Assembly (NCBI RefSeq): GCF_038007465.1
Contig: NZ_JBBOXF010000001.1
Location: forward strand, 2,801,001 to 2,865,000
DNA length: 64,000 nucleotides
From: Sporosarcina sp. FSL K6-1508
GTDB taxonomy: Bacteria > Bacillota > Bacilli > Bacillales_A > Planococcaceae
Reading direction: 5' to 3'
Part shown: piece after piece, positions 60,877-64,000 of the stretch
Layout: every line of letters starts with the position of its first letter
How positions within the stretch are numbered: position 1 is the stretch's first letter
Notes under the pieces: model-generated
What the model was told of the DNA's origin: nothing
What the model saw: only the letters and a program-made list of their open reading frames with translations
The model's database searches: none
Translations under genes and position numbers: made by a program

Positions 60877-62060
60877 TGGAACTTGCGTCGTTAAGCGCAA
60901 ACTTGCTACTTATCTCATTTGTCGCTTATCTTGTCGCCACACTGTTCTTCGGTGGAGCGGTAAAAGGTACGAAATCGGAGGCATCCTATAAAAGTAATCG
61001 ATGGGGAAAGATTGCAATCGTCATTACGTCTATTGGATTCGTCTCCCATGTCGGGTTCTTCATCACACGCTGGATTGTATCTGGGCATGCTCCAGTTAGT
61101 AATATGTTCGAATTTATTACTGCATTTGCAATGATGCTCGTGGGTGCGTTCATCCTCCTATTTTACCTTTACAGAACACCGTCACTCGGCTTGTTTGCGT
61201 TACCGATTGCAATTATCATCATTGCCTACGCAAGTATGTTCCCGAGGGATATTGCACCACTCATTCCGGCGCTTCAAAGTTACTGGCTGACGGTGCATGT
61301 CATTACTGCGGCGCTAGGTGAGGCAATACTCGCAATCAGTGCGATTGCGGGACTCGTATATTTATTGAAAAATGTTGATTTGACTAAAAAATCTAAACAA
61401 CGTTTCTGGTTAGAATCAATCATATTCACGTTGATTCTTGTATTCGGTTTTGTTCTATCATCCACAACATTTACTATTACAGGTTACGAAGCCAAATTTT
61501 CGTTTATTGATAAAAATGATAATCCTGCTCAAATCGTTTATAACTATCCGCCGCTATTTGGTATGAACGAATCCGAGTCGCTCACACCAGATACAATGAA
61601 ACCGTTCGCAGAAATGCCAGCTATTGTGAATGCGAAAACACTGACGACTTTTGTGTGGTCTTTACTGGTAGGAATTGTACTCTACTTAATAATACGGATT
61701 ATTTTACGCCGTCCAGTTGCGACTATGTTACAACCCTTTGCTAAAAAAGCAAATTCCAAACTGATGGATGAAATCGGTTACCGTGCCGTTCTGATTGGAT
61801 TCCCAGTTTTCACACTGGGTGCTCTCATATTCGCTATGATTTGGGCACATGAAGCTTGGTCCAGGTTCTGGGGATGGGATCCGAAAGAAGTTTGGGCACT
61901 CATTACGTGGCTATTTTACGCAGCGTTCCTTCACTTACGTTTATCGCGCGGCTGGGAAGGGGAAAAATCAGCATGGCTAGCAGTTATCGGATTCGTTATT
62001 ATTATGTTTAATCTGATTGCTGTTAACTTGATTATCGCAGGGCTGCATTCATACGCATGA
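60876..62060 (+). CDS. resC: Cytochrome c biogenesis protein ResC (CcsA/CcsB)
   Basis: A 394-residue heme-handling membrane protein with the WWD-type motif WAHEAWSRFWGWDPKEVWAL (near residue 326) and conserved His for heme export (TVHVITAALGEAIL, LHLRLSRGW). It forms the heme transporter/cytochrome c synthase with ResB. Translationally coupled to resB. Confidence 0.96.
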   Translation: MELASLSANLLLISFVAYLVATLFFGGAVKGTKSEASYKSNRWGKIAIVITSIGFVSHVGFFITRWIVSGHAPVSNMFEFITAFAMMLVGAFILLFYLYRTPSLGLFALPIAIIIIAYASMFPRDIAPLIPALQSYWLTVHVITAALGEAILAISAIAGLVYLLKNVDLTKKSKQRFWLESIIFTLILVFGFVLSSTTFTITGYEAKFSFIDKNDNPAQIVYNYPPLFGMNESESLTPDTMKPFAEMPAIVNAKTLTTFVWSLLVGIVLYLIIRIILRRPVATMLQPFAKKANSKLMDEIGYRAVLIGFPVFTLGALIFAMIWAHEAWSRFWGWDPKEVWALITWLFYAAFLHLRLSRGWEGEKSAWLAVIGFVIIMFNLIAVNLIIAGLHSYA

Positions 62061-62395
62061 TACTATTCTGCTTTAGCGACTTCGTTAGCTAAACTAGATA
62101 TCCACTAGTATCAATGTGGACTGAAGAATTTTATTTTGGGGAAATGAATGATTTTGCATCCAGCAAAATTGAGGATATTGAAAAAATGTGATTTAAGCAA
62201 CTTGATATTATCATTTGTTGTTAATGGGTTATGGTTGGAAAATGCAATGGTCTAGATTTCAATAAAATTTATTTGTGTAGGATTGAATACCGGATAAAAA
62301 GGCTATGAAATACTATTGTAGATGAATTCACATAGAAGCAAGATGTGACAATTAGTCAAATGCCGTATTAGCTGGCAGGAGGGGGGAATACATTT
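62061..62395. other. Gene-free stretch before lgt
   Basis: 335 bp with no gene. A short stem (tttagc/gctaaa) lies near 62071-62092; no clear terminator or promoter. Confidence 0.5.
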
Positions 62396-63205
62396 ATGTT
62401 TGATTTGTTAGCAATAAACCCAATTGCATTTTCATTTGGTCCACTAGCAATCCGGTGGTACGGCATTATAATTGCAGTTGGGATCGTTCTTGCATTCCTT
62501 GTCGTTCAAAAGGAAATGGTGAAGCGCGGGATGCATCCGGACCTTTTGACGGATTTGCTCATTTGGGCTGTTCCAATCTCGATTATCAGTGCACGAATCT
62601 ATTATGTTATTTTCTCATGGGATTATTATAAAGATCACCCGGGACAGATTATTCAAATCTGGGAAGGCGGCATAGCAATCCATGGCGCGTTGATTGGTGC
62701 CTTCATAACAACGTATGTTTACACAAAACGCAGAGGTATCTCGTTTTGGAAAGTAGTTGACATTGCAGCGGCTGGACTTTTAATCGGCCAGATTATCGGT
62801 CGCTGGGGCAACTTCATGAATCAGGAAGCACACGGAGGTCCCGTCTCGGAAAAGTTTCTTGAAACGACGATTATTCCAGACTGGATCATGAATCAGATGA
62901 CTATTGAAGGTGTAACCTATCATCCGACATTCCTTTATGAATCCATGTGGAATATTGTGGGGCTTATCATTATCATTCTGTTGCGCAAAGTGAATTTGAA
63001 GCGCGGCGAAATGTTTCTCTTTTACCTTGTCTGGTATTCTGCCGGACGCTTCTTCATCGAAGGAATGAGAACGGACAGCTTATATGTCATCGGTGAACTT
63101 CGGGCTGCTCAGCTTGTATCAGTCGTCACAATCGTTGCTGCAGTAGTAATTTTTATCGTAAGAAGATTTGTGCAAAAAGTTGATGTGAAATACTTGGATA
63201 AATAA
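62396..63205 (+). CDS. lgt: Prolipoprotein diacylglyceryl transferase
   Basis: A 269-residue membrane enzyme that attaches diacylglycerol to the lipobox Cys of prolipoproteins. Signature IGRWGNFMNQEAHGG (near residue 140) and the motif HGALIGAFITTYVYTKRRG are present; seven membrane segments. AGGAGGGGGG precedes ATG. Its position between resC and ftsE is unusual, since lgt is normally next to hprK; it may be a second copy. Confidence 0.96.
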   Translation: MFDLLAINPIAFSFGPLAIRWYGIIIAVGIVLAFLVVQKEMVKRGMHPDLLTDLLIWAVPISIISARIYYVIFSWDYYKDHPGQIIQIWEGGIAIHGALIGAFITTYVYTKRRGISFWKVVDIAAAGLLIGQIIGRWGNFMNQEAHGGPVSEKFLETTIIPDWIMNQMTIEGVTYHPTFLYESMWNIVGLIIIILLRKVNLKRGEMFLFYLVWYSAGRFFIEGMRTDSLYVIGELRAAQLVSVVTIVAAVVIFIVRRFVQKVDVKYLDK

Positions 63206-63288
63206 AAAGTAGAGTGGAGAAGCGGCTGCTCCGTAATATGGGATAGGGGAAAATATATGAAGGATATGAAACTTCAGGTGGTCTTATC

Positions 63289-63972
63289 ATGATTGTGATG
63301 AAAAATGTGTACAAGAAATACCCGAATGGCGTGGTTGCAGCGAATGGTCTTAACGTCGTAATCGACCCAGGAGAATTCGTTTATGTAGTCGGTCCGAGTG
63401 GTGCTGGTAAGTCGACATTCATTAAAATGATGTATCGTGAAGAAGCACCAACAAGCGGAGATGTTATTGTTAACGGCATAAATCTAGCAACATTGCGGAA
63501 TAAGCGTATACCCTATTTGCGAAGGCAGATTGGTGTTGTTTTTCAAGACTTCAAGCTCTTACCTAAATTGAATGTTTACGAGAATGTTGCGTTTGCACTC
63601 GAGGTAATCGAAGAATCACCAGCAGAGATTCGAAAAAAAGTGAATGACGTCCTTGGGCTTGTCGGACTTACGCAAAAAGCGCGGATGTTCCCGAACGAAT
63701 TATCAGGTGGAGAAGAGCAGCGCGTTTCCATCGCGAGGTCAATCGTCAATGTACCGAAAGTTGTTATTGCAGATGAACCGACAGGAAATCTTGACCCTGA
63801 AACATCATGGGAGATCATGAGGATTTTCGAACAGATCAACACTCGTGGTACGACGATTGTCATGGCCACCCATAACAGGGAAATTGTTAATACAATAAAA
63901 CACCGTGTCATTGCGATAGAAGGCGGACTCATTACCCGTGATGAATACGGAGGTGAATACTATGAAGGCTAG
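63289..63972 (+). CDS. ftsE: Cell-division ABC ATPase FtsE
   Basis: A 227-residue ATPase of the FtsEX complex, which controls wall hydrolases at division or (in Bacillus) elongation. Walker A GPSGAGKS (about 35-42), signature LSGGEEQRVSIARSIV, Walker B VVIADEPTGNLDPE and His-loop MATHNRE. AGGTGG precedes ATG 63289. It overlaps the ftsX start. Confidence 0.96.
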   Translation: MIVMKNVYKKYPNGVVAANGLNVVIDPGEFVYVVGPSGAGKSTFIKMMYREEAPTSGDVIVNGINLATLRNKRIPYLRRQIGVVFQDFKLLPKLNVYENVAFALEVIEESPAEIRKKVNDVLGLVGLTQKARMFPNELSGGEEQRVSIARSIVNVPKVVIADEPTGNLDPETSWEIMRIFEQINTRGTTIVMATHNREIVNTIKHRVIAIEGGLITRDEYGGEYYEG

Positions 63973-64000
63973 AACACTTAGTCGGCATATACGCGAAAGT
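63962..64000 (+). CDS. ftsX: FtsX, N-terminus (runs off the window)
   Basis: ATG 63962 begins MKARTLSRHIRES, the typical amphipathic N-terminus of FtsX, overlapping the ftsE stop by 11 bases. Only 13 codons are in the window. Confidence 0.85.
   Translation, partial: MKARTLSRHIRES

Overview
The window reads as low-GC Gram-positive (Bacillales) DNA, most likely from a spore-forming Planococcaceae-type bacterium. Evidence: strong AGGAGG-like ribosome sites, frequent TTG/GTG starts, Bacillus-type gene sets (bdbCD, resABC/ccdA, czcD-czcO, thioredoxin-type arsC, RC607-type mer operon, lgt, ftsEX) and a SpoIIP-like protein. The genus is inference; all family calls were made by eye from translations. 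Much of the window is accessory DNA built from resistance and defence modules, separated by remnants of transposons, phage/ICE genes, a group II intron and decayed genes.

Layout. (1) 1-5130: right part of a Tn554-type transposon (end of tnpB, tnpC) with an arsR-like/sulP/pckA cargo operon and a chrA relic; it abuts the 3' end of a radC gene. (2) 5200-15400: two small mobile-element genes, an orphan DegU-like regulator with an altered receiver, a type I restriction-modification locus with an extra half-size S gene, and defence-type genes (KilAC protein, Abi/HEPN-like protein). (3) 16000-23100: arsenic module arsR-arsB-arsC-arsD-arsA-hesB-like, then a second arsR and a flavoprotein that share an ATCAA-N6-TTGAT operator-like dyad. 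(4) 23200-26300: merR-merA with a textbook MerR promoter, then relics of an iron ABC transporter and of a second merA. (5) 26300-36200: metal and thiol-redox block: ZIP transporter, czcD-czcO, copC-copD-bdbD-bdbC, divergent cadC-cadA, ccdA-resA. (6) 36500-46900: relic-rich zone with phage/ICE-like small genes, a truncated group II intron, a TnpI-like recombinase next to an IRS-like site, Tn3-like ends, and a secreted trypsin-like protease with two lipoproteins. (7) 47000-53500: znuA-like lipoprotein with a Zur box, an AsnB-like protein whose nucleophile Cys is Ser, a VTT membrane protein, and an MreB-like/SpoIIP-like pair. (8) 53800-64000: second resA, a sensor kinase and response regulator, a BNR lipoprotein, a DsbD-like protein, second ccdA, resB-resC, lgt, ftsE and the start of ftsX.

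How the parts fit. Arsenic, mercury, cadmium/zinc and copper genes form detoxification modules, several with recognisable sensors and operators. CopCD, BdbDC, two CcdA-ResA sets and ResBC point to a large investment in extracytoplasmic thiol chemistry and cytochrome c assembly, possibly to keep these functions under metal stress (inference). The most unusual items are the transposon-borne arsR-sulP-pckA operon, the Ser-for-Cys AsnB, the pseudo-receiver DegU paralogue, the stand-alone MreB/SpoIIP pair, and the TnpI/IRS unit with no transposase.
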